Numbered from the stretch's first letter, positions 8,484-17,316 are shown. The stretch is 64,000 bases of DNA from Lachnospiraceae bacterium (GCA_024697065.1 JAILGE010000031.1:1-64000); one strand, 5' to 3'. The notes: generated by a model not told the origin, from the letters alone. Made by a program: numbers and translations.

Positions 8484-9258
8484 GATATACGCCGGCTTTT
8501 ATGTTCGTTTTGCGGCATATATGACTGATTGCATCATCGCTGCGGCTTTATCATTTTTGATCAAACTTCCTTTGTGGACGGCAGCTATGGCGGGATTGGA
8601 TTTCCTGAACAAGGGCATACTCTTCAGATTTACCATTCAGGATATAATCCAGTATCTCGTATTTGCGTCATATTTCGTATTGCTTACATACTTCGGACAT
8701 GCAACGCCGGGAAAGAAATTATTCAGACTTGAAGTGATCACCGAAGACGGTACATGGACATTTGTAAATATTCTCTACAGGGAGACTATAGGAAGATTTC
8801 TGTCCGGACTCTTAAATATCGGATATATAGCAGTGGCGGTTACAGCGAAGAAGCAGGGCTTCCACGATATGTTCTGCGATACATTTGTCATATATAAGGA
8901 TATGATCTGTACCGTGCCGGTTGACACGACGCGGGGAGGACAGGCACCTGCGGGGCAGACACTTGCGGAACCGATGGCAGGCGGACCTGCGCCTGCGAAT
9001 CAGGCACCTGCAGAAGTTATGGCGGGTGGACCTGCACCTGCGAATCGGGCACCTGCGGAAGCTATGGCGGGCGGACCTGCACCTGCGAACCGGGCACCCT
9101 CAGAAGTTATGGCGGGCGGACCTGCGCCTGCGAATCAGGCGCCTGCAGAAGCTATGGCGGGCGGACCTGCCCCTGCGAACCGGGCGCTTGCGGAAGTTAT
9201 GGCGGGCGGACCTGCGCCTGCGAATCAGGCACCTGCAGAAAAAACTTCGGATAACTAA
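8461..9258 (+). CDS. RDD family membrane protein with Ala/Pro tandem-repeat tail
   Basis: 265 residues from the ATG at 8461 (GGAGGG at 8445-8450); upstream in-frame starts at 8425 and 8443 have no site of their own. Residues about 10-145 form an RDD domain with helices near 18-40, 60-80 and 115-135, the Arg-Asp pair in RFAAYMTD and the typical GHATPGKKLF and GFHDMF segments. RDD proteins are small integral membrane proteins of poorly known function, some proposed as transporters. The C-terminal ~95 residues are six copies of a 15-residue Gly/Pro/Ala repeat with no membrane character. It overlaps sppA by 23 bp. A strong terminator follows. Confidence 0.82.
   Translation: MQNRLDSKIYAGFYVRFAAYMTDCIIAAALSFLIKLPLWTAAMAGLDFLNKGILFRFTIQDIIQYLVFASYFVLLTYFGHATPGKKLFRLEVITEDGTWTFVNILYRETIGRFLSGLLNIGYIAVAVTAKKQGFHDMFCDTFVIYKDMICTVPVDTTRGGQAPAGQTLAEPMAGGPAPANQAPAEVMAGGPAPANRAPAEAMAGGPAPANRAPSEVMAGGPAPANQAPAEAMAGGPAPANRALAEVMAGGPAPANQAPAEKTSDN
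8965..9234 (+). repeat. Six 45-bp tandem repeats in the RDD protein gene
   Basis: Six in-frame 45-bp units encode AExMAGGPAPAN(Q/R)AP. Differences are mostly alternating codons (EVMA/EAMA, NQAP/NRAP), with a single SEV and a single RAL variant. The near-identity of units suggests expansion by slippage or unequal crossover. Confidence 0.9.
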
Positions 9259-9309
9259 ATCCGGGTAACTGAATCCGGGTAACCGGATGGATCTTCATTA
9301 TCATTATGA

Positions 9310-9352
9310 AATGCCCGCATCGCCGGATAGTGGTGATGCGGGCATTCTTTTT
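9310..9352 (+). terminator. Intrinsic terminator after the RDD gene
   Basis: A 12-bp stem AATGCCCGCATC / GATGCGGGCATT, extended by three inner pairs around a 7-nt loop, is followed by CTTTTTTA. It separates sppA-RDD from the fatty-acid operon. Confidence 0.9.
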
Positions 9353-9420
9353 ATATTGCGGTTAGATGTGCGAAACTAAATAAATTTAGGAAAAATATTT
9401 ATTAAAAGCAAGATGATATA

Positions 9421-9538
9421 GTTTTCAAAACCGCATCTGAAGTTTTCCAAATCCACAATATAAAGTGTTCAAAAGCCTTTAAAATAAAGGGAAAACGGCA
9501 TATTTGGTATTGACAGGAAAGAATTAAGACTATAAGAT
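9421..9538 (+). promoter_or_regulatory. Promoter region of the fatty-acid synthesis operon
   Basis: TTGACA (9510-9515) pairs with TATAAG (9531-9536, spacer 15) or TAAGAT (9533-9538, spacer 17); AT-rich DNA with further -10-like TATAAA follows. Upstream are a perfect palindrome GTTTT-C-AAAAC starting near 9421 and a related GTTTTCCAAATC, possible operators for the MarR-type regulator encoded at the end of the operon (inference). The rest of the 9.35-9.60 kb gap is AT-rich with no ORF. Confidence 0.6.
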
Positions 9539-9602
9539 GCAGGGGTAAATTATATAAAATATTTTAAATAAAAATTCAATTTATATTACGGAGTCAGAGA
9601 CA

Positions 9603-10085
9603 ATGGAGATAAGTTTTGAGGATATCCTGAAGCTTGAGAAGATGTTCGAATCTTCAGGAATGAGTGAGTTCAGACTGGAGACCGGAGATGTAAAGCTGCG
9701 TTTCAGATCGGCTGATTATTGCGCGGCACCTGTAGCTGTAGCCGGTAACGTTACTCCGGTGGCAGTTCAGACAGCCGGGGCGGCTCCCGCACCTGCAGCT
9801 GTAAAAGCGGCTGAGACCGGGGAAGCTGCTGAGGAAAAGGGCGTTGTGGTACGTGCCCCAATTGCAGGTATCTTCTACAGAAGCTCTTCGCCTGATGCGG
9901 AACCTTATGTATCTGTGGGGACTGAGGTTAAGAAGGACGATGTGATAGGACTTATCGAAGCCATGAAGACCATGAATGAAGTGAAGTCTCCCTGCGACGG
10001 AGTTGTAACCGAGATACTTACGGAAAATGAGAGTATGGCAGGCTTTGATTCACCGCTTGTCAGAATCGAGGAGAGAAGTGTTTAA
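9603..10085 (+). CDS. accB: Biotin carboxyl carrier protein of acetyl-CoA carboxylase
   Basis: 160 residues. An N-terminal helical region (1-35) leads through an Ala/Pro-rich flexible linker (about 40-80) to the C-terminal biotinyl domain, with the biotinylated Lys122 in IEAMKTMNEV. It carries the carboxyl group between biotin carboxylase and carboxyltransferase during malonyl-CoA synthesis in the cytosol. It is the first gene of the 9.6-kb fatty-acid operon. Its last codons overlap the accC start by 8 bp, so their synthesis is probably coupled. No biotin-protein ligase gene lies in the window. Confidence 0.95.
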   Translation: MEISFEDILKLEKMFESSGMSEFRLETGDVKLRFRSADYCAAPVAVAGNVTPVAVQTAGAAPAPAAVKAAETGEAAEEKGVVVRAPIAGIFYRSSSPDAEPYVSVGTEVKKDDVIGLIEAMKTMNEVKSPCDGVVTEILTENESMAGFDSPLVRIEERSV

Positions 10086-11451
10086 GAGGATACTGGTAGC
10101 AAACAGAGGCGAGATAGCCATGCGTATCATGAGATGCTGCATGGAGCTCGGGATAGAGACGGTACTCGCTTATTCCAAGGCGGATGAAGACAGTCTTCCC
10201 GTGCAGTATGCGGCTAAGGCCGTATGTGTGGGACCGGCTCCGGCAGGTGCCAGTTATCTCAATCAGGATGCCCTTATACAGACTGCGCTTGCGTATAAAT
10301 GCGAAGCGGTTCATCCCGGATACGGATTTCTCTCGGAGAATGCCGGATTTGCGAAGAGATGTGAAGAAAACGGCATTACTTTTATCGGTCCTTCTCATGA
10401 GAAGATCAGCCGTATGGGAGATAAACAGTCTGCCAGAGAATTGATGATAAAAAACGGAGTGCCGGTGGTACCCGGCTCCGACGGACTGCTTAAGGATGCC
10501 GATGATGCGGCACAGACTGCCGAAAGGATAGGATATCCGGTTCTGATCAAGGCTTCCGCAGGCGGCGGCGGAAGAGGCATGCGAATAGCATACGGTACCG
10601 ATGAAGTCAAAGAAGCTTTCGAGAGCGCGAGAGCCGAGGCGGTAAGTGCTTTTGCAAACGGTGATATGTATATGGAGAAATATATTGTTTCTCCAAGACA
10701 TATAGAGGTACAGCTCCTTGGGGATAAGCACGGACATGTGGTTCATCTCGGAGAGCGTGACTGTTCCCTGCAGCGCCGTTCCCAGAAGATGGTGGAGGAA
10801 GCACCTGCATACTGCCTGAGCGAGGAACAGCGCAAAGATATCTGCGAAGCAGCACTTAAAGCTGCGAGGGCAGTTGATTATGACAGCGTGGGAACGGTGG
10901 AATTTGTTCTTGATAAGGAAGGACATTTCTACTTCATAGAGATGAATACCCGTATACAGGTTGAGCATCCCGTTACCGAGATGGTTACAGGTATCGATCT
11001 TATGAAAGCTCAGATCAGATCCGCTTCTGGCATGCCATTATCTTTTACTCAGGATGATATACAGATCAGAGGTCATGCGATAGAATGCAGGATCAATGCT
11101 GAGGATCCGGCTAAAAATTTCGCACCCATGCCGGGGGATATAAAGTTCATACATTTCCCCTGCGGCGCCGGTGTAAGGATAGAGACAGCGCTTTTCAGCG
11201 GCAGCACCATATCACCTTTCTATGATTCCATGATCTCCAAGGTGATAGTTCATGCGGAAGGCAGACTGGAAGCAATACGCCGCATGCGAATGGCATTGGC
11301 GGAATTTACCGTAGACGGAGTGAAAACAAATGCAGATTTTCTTTACCTGCTGATGTTTCATCCCGAATATCTGAAAGGAAATGTGACGACAGCCTTTTTT
11401 GAGGAACACGTGGCTGAACTCCTTGAGTGGGATCATGATTCAGGCATTTGA
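10078..11451 (+). CDS. accC: Biotin carboxylase subunit of acetyl-CoA carboxylase
   Basis: 457 residues, the normal family length. The start chosen is GTG at 10078 (FKRILVANRGEIAMRIMR), behind GAGGAG (10068-10073) and overlapping the accB stop; the longer frame from 10027 would read through accB. The ATP-grasp fold shows HPGYGFLSENA, the glycine-rich ASAGGGGRGMR, EKYIVSPRHIEVQ and the catalytic region FYFIEMNTRIQVEHPVTE. It carboxylates the biotin on AccB with ATP and bicarbonate. It overlaps accD at its 3' end. Confidence 0.96.
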   Translation: MFKRILVANRGEIAMRIMRCCMELGIETVLAYSKADEDSLPVQYAAKAVCVGPAPAGASYLNQDALIQTALAYKCEAVHPGYGFLSENAGFAKRCEENGITFIGPSHEKISRMGDKQSARELMIKNGVPVVPGSDGLLKDADDAAQTAERIGYPVLIKASAGGGGRGMRIAYGTDEVKEAFESARAEAVSAFANGDMYMEKYIVSPRHIEVQLLGDKHGHVVHLGERDCSLQRRSQKMVEEAPAYCLSEEQRKDICEAALKAARAVDYDSVGTVEFVLDKEGHFYFIEMNTRIQVEHPVTEMVTGIDLMKAQIRSASGMPLSFTQDDIQIRGHAIECRINAEDPAKNFAPMPGDIKFIHFPCGAGVRIETALFSGSTISPFYDSMISKVIVHAEGRLEAIRRMRMALAEFTVDGVKTNADFLYLLMFHPEYLKGNVTTAFFEEHVAELLEWDHDSGI

Positions 11452-12214
11452 GAAAAAAAGAAAAAGAATATTTTCCCTTAGGAAGATGCGCAAGAAAGCG
11501 CAGGTTACCGTAGAAGTAAAACCGGAATCAAAAGTACAGGTCGATCCGGCGATGCTTACGGATAACGGAAGGTATAAAGAGCTGGGCGAGAATATCGCAG
11601 GTAACGATCCGTTAGACTTCCCGGGATACGAAGAGAAGATAGAAAGCGCTTGTGAAACATCCGGCAAGAACGAGGCGGTAACTGTAGGATTCGGGAAGAT
11701 AGACGGAAGACTTACAGCCATTGCCGTGCTTCATAAAGAGTTCATGATGGGCAGTATGGGAAGCGCCGTCGGAGAAAAGATCACAAGACTTACGGAGAGT
11801 GCCATAAAGCATAAGACGCCGCTGGTGATCCTTTCGGCAAGCGGTGGCGCGAGAATGCAGGAAGGACTCTTCTCGCTGCTTCAGATGGCTAAGACATCGG
11901 CTGCGATACGCAGGTACAAGGAAGCAGGAGGATTATTTATCTCCTATCTGATGCATCCCACTACGGGAGGAGTAAGTGCAAGCTTTGCATCTCTCGGAGA
12001 TATAACCATCGCTGAGCCTGATGCGCTGATAGGATTCGCGGGCCCTCGCGTTATAGAGCAGACCATTGGCGAGAAGCTTCCGCCGGGATTCCAGAGAGCA
12101 GAGTTTCAGGAGAGTCACGGGTTTGTAGACAGGATAGTAAAGATAGAAGATCTGAGAGAAGAACTTATACACATATTCAGACTCCATCCGAAGCTTCCTT
12201 TTGAGAATGACTGA
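11435..12214 (+). CDS. accD: Acetyl-CoA carboxylase carboxyltransferase beta subunit, no zinc ribbon
   Basis: 259 residues from ATG 11435 (in-frame TTG at 11399 lies inside accC; ATG 11486 is another option). The crotonase-fold core has LDFPGYEEK, MMGSMGSAVGEK, SASGGARMQEG, PTTGGVSASFA and IGFAGPRVIEQTI, all typical of AccD. AccD normally carries an N-terminal four-cysteine zinc ribbon before this core. Here the first ~55 residues are basic, then acidic, with no CxxC pair at all; the only early Cys is inside the core. It pairs with AccA (16.5 kb) to transfer carboxyl to acetyl-CoA. Translation is probably coupled to accC (17-bp overlap). Confidence 0.92.
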   Translation: MIQAFEKKRKRIFSLRKMRKKAQVTVEVKPESKVQVDPAMLTDNGRYKELGENIAGNDPLDFPGYEEKIESACETSGKNEAVTVGFGKIDGRLTAIAVLHKEFMMGSMGSAVGEKITRLTESAIKHKTPLVILSASGGARMQEGLFSLLQMAKTSAAIRRYKEAGGLFISYLMHPTTGGVSASFASLGDITIAEPDALIGFAGPRVIEQTIGEKLPPGFQRAEFQESHGFVDRIVKIEDLREELIHIFRLHPKLPFEND

Positions 12215-12254
12215 GAACGAGTAAACAGACACAGATCGGTAAAGAGGTAATCAC

Positions 12255-13187
12255 ATGAAGAAGATCAACGAGATACTGGGTATGCGTTATCCCATAATCC
12301 AGGGAGCAATGGCTAATATCGCAACGGGAGAGTTTGCGGCGGCATGTTCCAACGCAGGTGCCTTCGGAATAGTTGCGGTAGGCGGATTAAGCCCCGAGAA
12401 ATTTGAAGAAGAGATCGAGAAATGCAGCAGGCTTACAGACAAGCCCTTCGGAGTAAATCTGATGCTCATGCATCCTCAGGCTGATGAGATCGCGGAGATA
12501 ATCGCAAGACACCCTGTCGCTGCTGTTACAACCGGAGCAGGTAATCCCGGAAAGTATATTCCCATGTGGAAAGAAAAAGGTATCTACGTGATGCCTGTTG
12601 TGGCCAGCGTATTGCTTGCCGAGAGAATGGTCAAGGCAGGTGCTGATGCTGTGATCGCCGAGGGTACCGAAAGCGGCGGACATGTCGGTGAGATGACTAC
12701 TCTGGCACTGGTTCCGCAGATGGTTGATGCGCTTGATGTACCTGTTATCGCAGCCGGCGGTATCGCTGACGGCAGAGGAATGGCTGCGGCATATGCGCTC
12801 GGTGCATGCGGTGTTCAGGTGGGGACATGTCTTCTTGCCAGCAATGAATGCCCTATCCATGATAATTACAAGAATGCCGTAGTGAAGGCAGGTGACAATG
12901 CGACTGTTGTTACGGGCAGAAGCGCTAATGCTCCCGTAAGAGTACTCAAGAACAAGATGGCAAGACAGTATCTGCTTATGGAAAGCAGGAGGAGCGAGAG
13001 AGATGAACTTGAAAAGCTCACCCTCGGTTCACTTCGTAAGGCGGTATTTGACGGAGATATAGATAACGGTTCATTCATGTCGGGACAGATCTGCGGACTT
13101 GTAAAAGAGATCAGACCTCTTGAGGAGATCTTTGCAGACCTGACAGAGGGTGCGGAAAAAGTTATCAAAGGTTTACAGGAGGTTTGA
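12255..13187 (+). CDS. fabK: Enoyl-ACP reductase II (FMN-dependent)
   Basis: 310-residue TIM-barrel flavoprotein that reduces trans-2-enoyl-ACP with NAD(P)H, the last step of each elongation cycle. MRYPIIQGAMANIATGEFA at the N-terminus, GVNLMLMHP, GTESGGHVG and the phosphate-binding segment IAAGGIADGRGM match FabK and the related nitronate monooxygenases. Its place between accD and fabD decides for FabK, and no FabI-type reductase is seen. FabK enzymes are resistant to triclosan. ATG 12255 follows AAAGAGG. Its TGA lies 2 bp before the fabD start, and the fabD ribosome-binding site is inside its last codons. Confidence 0.95.
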   Translation: MKKINEILGMRYPIIQGAMANIATGEFAAACSNAGAFGIVAVGGLSPEKFEEEIEKCSRLTDKPFGVNLMLMHPQADEIAEIIARHPVAAVTTGAGNPGKYIPMWKEKGIYVMPVVASVLLAERMVKAGADAVIAEGTESGGHVGEMTTLALVPQMVDALDVPVIAAGGIADGRGMAAAYALGACGVQVGTCLLASNECPIHDNYKNAVVKAGDNATVVTGRSANAPVRVLKNKMARQYLLMESRRSERDELEKLTLGSLRKAVFDGDIDNGSFMSGQICGLVKEIRPLEEIFADLTEGAEKVIKGLQEV

Positions 13188-13189
13188 AA

Positions 13190-14155
13190 TTGAAGACAGC
13201 ATTTCTGTTTGCAGGTCAGGGAAGTCAATGCGTGGGAATGGGACAGACTCTTTACGGAGAGAATGACTTTGTAAAGGAGTCCATCGATCTTGCCGACAAG
13301 ATCCTCCCCGAACTTGGACTTAAGACAACCATGTTTGAGGGCCCGGATGAGAAGCTTAAGAAAACCGGGACAACACAGCCGGCACTTGCATCTTTTGCGG
13401 CAGGTGTTACGGATTCGCTTTATAATGCCGGAGTAAAGCCTGATTTCGCTGCAGGTTTAAGCCTTGGTGAATACAGCTCATTATATGCTGCCGGTGTATT
13501 TGATAAAGAGACATTATTTAAACTGACAGCATTTAGGGGCGCAGCTATGGAGCTGGCTGCGGAAGGAATACCTTTCCGTATGAGCGCAGTCCTGGGCCTT
13601 GAGGAAGATAAGGTTAAAGAGGCTTGTGCAGAAGCTCTGAAAAAAGGCGATGAAGATTCGATCGTGGAGATCTCAAATCTCAACAGCACCGGTCAGGTGG
13701 TTATCGCAGGAAGAGAGCAGGACGTGATGGCAGCAGAGGAAGCTGCGGTTGCGCTGGGAGCCAAGAAGTGCATGCCGCTTAAGGTTGGAGGCCCTTTCCA
13801 TACATCTTACATGAAACCCGCCGGAGCAAAATTAAAGGATTACTTCGAACAGATCGATTTCGGAGAGATGCAGCTTCCCGTGGTTTTCAACGTAACAGGT
13901 AAGCCTCTGGAGAATACGGGTGCTGACGAGATCAAAAAGCTGCTCGTGCGTCAGGTGTCAGAGACAGTAAGGATGACAGACATCCTTAAATTCCTCGAGA
14001 GCGAAGGAGTAAAGCTTGTGATCGAGGTCGGACCCGGCAAGACTATAGCGGGATTTATCCGCAGAACATGTGCGGATATGACTGTAGTAAGCATTTCTGA
14101 TGCGGCAGATCTTGAGAACGCGATCAAGACATACAACGATATGAAGGAGGCATAA
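13190..14155 (+). CDS. fabD: Malonyl-CoA:ACP transacylase
   Basis: 321 residues from TTG 13190 (KTAFLFAGQGSQ); AGGAGG at 13177-13182 is 7 bp upstream, whereas a TTG at 13184 would be only 1 bp from it. The active-site Ser91 is in GLSLGEYSSLYAAG, and the partner His is in GGPFHTSYM. It moves malonate from CoA to acyl carrier protein. The C-terminus VIEVGPGKTIAGFIRR is typical. fabG starts 1 bp after its stop. Confidence 0.95.
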   Translation: MKTAFLFAGQGSQCVGMGQTLYGENDFVKESIDLADKILPELGLKTTMFEGPDEKLKKTGTTQPALASFAAGVTDSLYNAGVKPDFAAGLSLGEYSSLYAAGVFDKETLFKLTAFRGAAMELAAEGIPFRMSAVLGLEEDKVKEACAEALKKGDEDSIVEISNLNSTGQVVIAGREQDVMAAEEAAVALGAKKCMPLKVGGPFHTSYMKPAGAKLKDYFEQIDFGEMQLPVVFNVTGKPLENTGADEIKKLLVRQVSETVRMTDILKFLESEGVKLVIEVGPGKTIAGFIRRTCADMTVVSISDAADLENAIKTYNDMKEA

Positions 14156-14156
14156 G

Positions 14157-14912
14157 ATGAGATATGACGGACAGGTTGCCGTAGTTACGGGTGGAAGCCG
14201 CGGCATAGGACGTGCCATAGCAGAAAAGCTGGCTGCGGGCGGAGCCTCCGTAGTTATCGCATATGCCGGTAATGATAAAGCGGCAGAGGAGACTGCAGAG
14301 AGCTGCAGAAAGCTTTCGGGAGAAGCGGGAGCATCGATCATCTGTGTTAAGGCAGATGTTTCGAATGAGGAAGATGTGGCCGGACTTTTTGAAAAAGCAA
14401 TGGAGATAAACGGAAGAGTTGACATTCTTGTAAACTGTGCCGGTATCACAAAGGATGGTCTGGTACTCAGGATGAGTACAGAGGATTTCGATAAGGTTCT
14501 CAAAGTAAATCTTTACGGAGCTTTCTTTTGCAGCAGACGTGCATCCCAGATCATGCTCAAGCAGCGTTACGGCAGGATCATCACGATCTCAAGTATCGTA
14601 GGCCTCAGAGGCAATGCGGGTCAGACCAATTATTCCGCATCCAAAGCAGGTGTTATCGGAATGACTAAGTCCATGGCCAAGGAACTTGCCGGAAGAAATA
14701 TAACTGTTAATGCGGTAGCACCCGGAATGATAGCTACCGATATGACATCGGTCCTTCCCGATAAAGTGAAGGATGAAATGACAAAGACTATTCCCATGGG
14801 AAGACCGGGAACAGCGGAAGAAGTAGCGGAAGCTGTTGCCTTCTTTGCAGGAAAAGAAAGTTCATATGTGACAGGACAGGTGCTTGCTGTTGACGGAGGT
14901 ATGGCTGTATGA
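14157..14912 (+). CDS. fabG: 3-oxoacyl-ACP reductase
   Basis: 251-residue short-chain dehydrogenase/reductase that reduces 3-ketoacyl-ACP with NADPH. The dinucleotide-binding motif GGSRGIGRAI is near residue 12, NCAGIT near 95, the catalytic Ser in ISSIVG and the Tyr-Lys pair in YSASKAG. The C-terminal VLAVDGGMAV is typical. The ATG is preceded by GGAGG within the end of fabD. Its stop overlaps the fabF start by four bases (ATGA), so translation is coupled. Confidence 0.96.
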   Translation: MRYDGQVAVVTGGSRGIGRAIAEKLAAGGASVVIAYAGNDKAAEETAESCRKLSGEAGASIICVKADVSNEEDVAGLFEKAMEINGRVDILVNCAGITKDGLVLRMSTEDFDKVLKVNLYGAFFCSRRASQIMLKQRYGRIITISSIVGLRGNAGQTNYSASKAGVIGMTKSMAKELAGRNITVNAVAPGMIATDMTSVLPDKVKDEMTKTIPMGRPGTAEEVAEAVAFFAGKESSYVTGQVLAVDGGMAV

Positions 14913-16180
14913 GCAGGGAAAACGGAAGAAAAGTCGTTATCACCGGAATGGGTGCGATCAGCCCCATAGGTAACGATGTTAAGCGTATGTGGGAGGCTGC
15001 AAAAGCCGGCGTATGCGGTATCGATACCATAACACAATACGACACATCAAACCAGAAGGTCCATCTCGCAGGTGAGGTAAAGGGCGATGACTGGGCAGAG
15101 GTGATCGATAAGAGAGAGATCAGAAGAATGGATCGCTACTCACAGCTGGCAATTGCTGCAGCAGTTGAAGCGATGCGTGATTCCGGTATGGAAGATTTCT
15201 TAAACAATGGCGGCGAAGAAGCAGACAGATTAAAACTTCGCTTTGCAACACTTGTATCAAGCGGTATCGGTGGTATCGGAACTATTGAGAGCGAACATGC
15301 AAAGGGAGAAGAAAAAGGGTTCGACAGAGTATCGCCCTTCTATATCCCCATGAGTATCTCCAATATGGGTGCTGCATGGGTCGCTATCAGATACGGGCTT
15401 CATGGTATGTGTTCATGCTCGGTAACAGCTTGTGCAAGCTCAGGGTATTCAATAGGAGAAGGCCTCAGACTCATCAGAGACGGCTATGCCGATGCGGCCA
15501 TCTGCGGCGGAAGTGAGTCATCCATCACACCCCTTTCCATTGGCGGGTTTACATCCATGAAGGCACTTTCCAATTCCGATGACAAAACCAGAGCCTCAAT
15601 TCCCTTTGATGCCGAGAGAAGCGGATTTGTAATGGGAGAAGGTGCAGGTATGCTCATTCTTGAAGAAGAGGAGCATGCTAAAAAGAGAGGCGCTCATATC
15701 TATGCAGAGCTTGCCGGTTTCGGCGCCAATTGTGATGCATATCATATAACTGCTCCCGATCCCGAGGCCACCATGGCTGTTGAGTGTCTTAAGGAGGCTA
15801 TTGCCGATGCGGGTATGAATGCCTCGGATATCGACTATATCAATGCTCACGGAACATCTACACCTCTTAATGACAAGGGTGAGACAAAGGCTATCAGAGC
15901 TGCGTTCGGTGAATATGCAGACAGACTTTCAGTAAGTTCCACCAAGTCCATGACAGGACATCTTCTCGGTGCAAGTGCGGTTGTGGGATCTATCTTTGCC
16001 ATAAAAGCCATTGAGGACAGTTTCGTACCTCCCACAATAGGTTATAAGGTTCCCGATCCCGAATGCGATCTTGATATCACACCTAATGTAGGCAGGGAGA
16101 GAGAAGTCAGAGCGTCCATCTGTAATTCACTTGGATTTGGCGGACACAATGCAACGCTTGTGTTCAGAAAGTATCAATAA
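14909..16180 (+). CDS. fabF: 3-oxoacyl-ACP synthase II
   Basis: 423-residue condensing enzyme that elongates acyl-ACP with malonyl-ACP. The thiolase-fold triad is Cys in VTACASSGYSIG, His in NAHGTSTPLND and His in KSMTGHLLGAS. SLGFGGHNATL near the C-terminus is the FabF signature. It is slightly longer than the usual ~412. Start ATG 14909 overlaps the fabG stop. An 80-bp AT-rich gap with a small CTGAA-AGAG-TTCAG stem separates it from acpP. Confidence 0.96.
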   Translation: MSRENGRKVVITGMGAISPIGNDVKRMWEAAKAGVCGIDTITQYDTSNQKVHLAGEVKGDDWAEVIDKREIRRMDRYSQLAIAAAVEAMRDSGMEDFLNNGGEEADRLKLRFATLVSSGIGGIGTIESEHAKGEEKGFDRVSPFYIPMSISNMGAAWVAIRYGLHGMCSCSVTACASSGYSIGEGLRLIRDGYADAAICGGSESSITPLSIGGFTSMKALSNSDDKTRASIPFDAERSGFVMGEGAGMLILEEEEHAKKRGAHIYAELAGFGANCDAYHITAPDPEATMAVECLKEAIADAGMNASDIDYINAHGTSTPLNDKGETKAIRAAFGEYADRLSVSSTKSMTGHLLGASAVVGSIFAIKAIEDSFVPPTIGYKVPDPECDLDITPNVGREREVRASICNSLGFGGHNATLVFRKYQ

Positions 16181-16260
16181 TATAAATATATATTAAATGC
16201 ACTGAAAGAGTTCAGCGACATTTTATATAAAAGACATCCAATAAAAGAAAGGAAAAAGAT

Positions 16261-16500
16261 ATGACAACATTTGAAAAGGTAAGAGAAGTAATCGTTGCAA
16301 CGCTTAATTTCGACGAGGCTGACATCAAGGAAGATACAAATCTCATGGAAGATCTTCATGCAGATTCACTTGATCTTGTTGAGCTTAATATGGCACTTGA
16401 GGAGAAGTACGGTATCTCAATTCCCGAGGAAGAGTTCCCCAAGCTTACAAGAGTAGACAATATCGCAGCTTATCTTGATGAGCATCTTCCCAAGGACTGA
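16261..16500 (+). CDS. acpP: Acyl carrier protein
   Basis: 79 residues, acidic and helical. The 4'-phosphopantetheine attachment site is Ser36 in DLHADSLDLVELNMALE. It carries the growing acyl chain through all the enzymes encoded around it. GAAAGGAAAAAG gives a ribosome-binding site before the ATG. The AT-rich 80-bp leader (a TATATAAAAG element near 16225) could hold an internal promoter, which would suit the high demand for ACP. accA follows after 6 bp. Confidence 0.96.
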   Translation: MTTFEKVREVIVATLNFDEADIKEDTNLMEDLHADSLDLVELNMALEEKYGISIPEEEFPKLTRVDNIAAYLDEHLPKD

Positions 16501-16506
16501 TGACAT

Positions 16507-17298
16507 ATGGATGCATATGAAGTCCTGCTTGCGGCAAGGGATAAAAACAGACCGAAAGTAACGGATTTTTTTGATCATCTTTTTACGGATTTCCTGGAGC
16601 TTCGCGGCGACAGGACATCCGGAGAGGATCCGGCTATACTTGGCGGTATTGCTTTTTTCGAAGATAAGCCTGTTACCATTATCGGTCACAGAAAAGGTAA
16701 AGAGCTTGACGAGAATATCCGCTGTAATTTCGGAATGCCGGGACCGCAGGGATACAGGAAAGCAGCAAGGCTCATGAAGGATGCCGAACGTTTCGGCAGA
16801 CCTGTGATAACCTTTATTGACACACCCGGTGCATATCCGGGAAAGCAGGCGGAAGAGAATGGCCAGAGTGCGGCTATAGCGGAAAATCTTGCTTTGATGA
16901 GCGGATTAAAGGTGCCTGTCATCTGCGTGGTGACGGGTGAGGGCTGCAGTGGCGGTGCGCTTGCGATCGGAGTCGGTGACCGGCTCATTATGTTGGAAAA
17001 TGCGGTATATTCCGTTCTTTCTCCCGAGGGAATGGCAAGCATCCTGTGGAAGGATTCTTCAAAAGTTGAAGAGGCATGCGGATGTATGAAGATGACCGCT
17101 GAAGATCTTTATGCTCAGGGGATCGCCGATGAGATCATCAAGGAAAAGAAGTTCACGGATCCTGATGATTTTGATTACGAGCCATTGAGAAGATCCATTG
17201 CACGGAACTTGAGGAAACTTGAAAAGAATGACATCGATGTATTGCTAAAAAACAGATACGAGAAGTATCGTACTGTCGGAAGATGCATATATGTCTGA
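16507..17298 (+). CDS. accA: Acetyl-CoA carboxylase carboxyltransferase alpha subunit
   Basis: 263 residues, crotonase fold. RTSGEDPAILGGIAFF, IGHRKGK, MPGPQGYRKAARLM, FIDTPGAYPGKQAEE and GEGCSGGALAIGVGD are the AccA signatures. The N-terminal helical extension found in E. coli AccA (about 50 residues) is largely missing, as is common in Firmicutes. It forms the carboxyltransferase with AccD, whose gene lies separately 5 kb upstream in the same operon. Confidence 0.95.
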   Translation: MDAYEVLLAARDKNRPKVTDFFDHLFTDFLELRGDRTSGEDPAILGGIAFFEDKPVTIIGHRKGKELDENIRCNFGMPGPQGYRKAARLMKDAERFGRPVITFIDTPGAYPGKQAEENGQSAAIAENLALMSGLKVPVICVVTGEGCSGGALAIGVGDRLIMLENAVYSVLSPEGMASILWKDSSKVEEACGCMKMTAEDLYAQGIADEIIKEKKFTDPDDFDYEPLRRSIARNLRKLEKNDIDVLLKNRYEKYRTVGRCIYV

Positions 17299-17316
17299 TA
17301 TGGAAGGATATTGAAC

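Noticed and set aside
8965-9234. Regular 45-bp repeats as a CRISPR array
   Set aside because: Units are contiguous, in frame within the RDD protein and have no variable spacers.
12255-13187. Nitronate monooxygenase as the product
   Set aside because: The fold is shared, but the gene lies between accD and fabD in a complete fatty-acid operon that has no other enoyl reductase.
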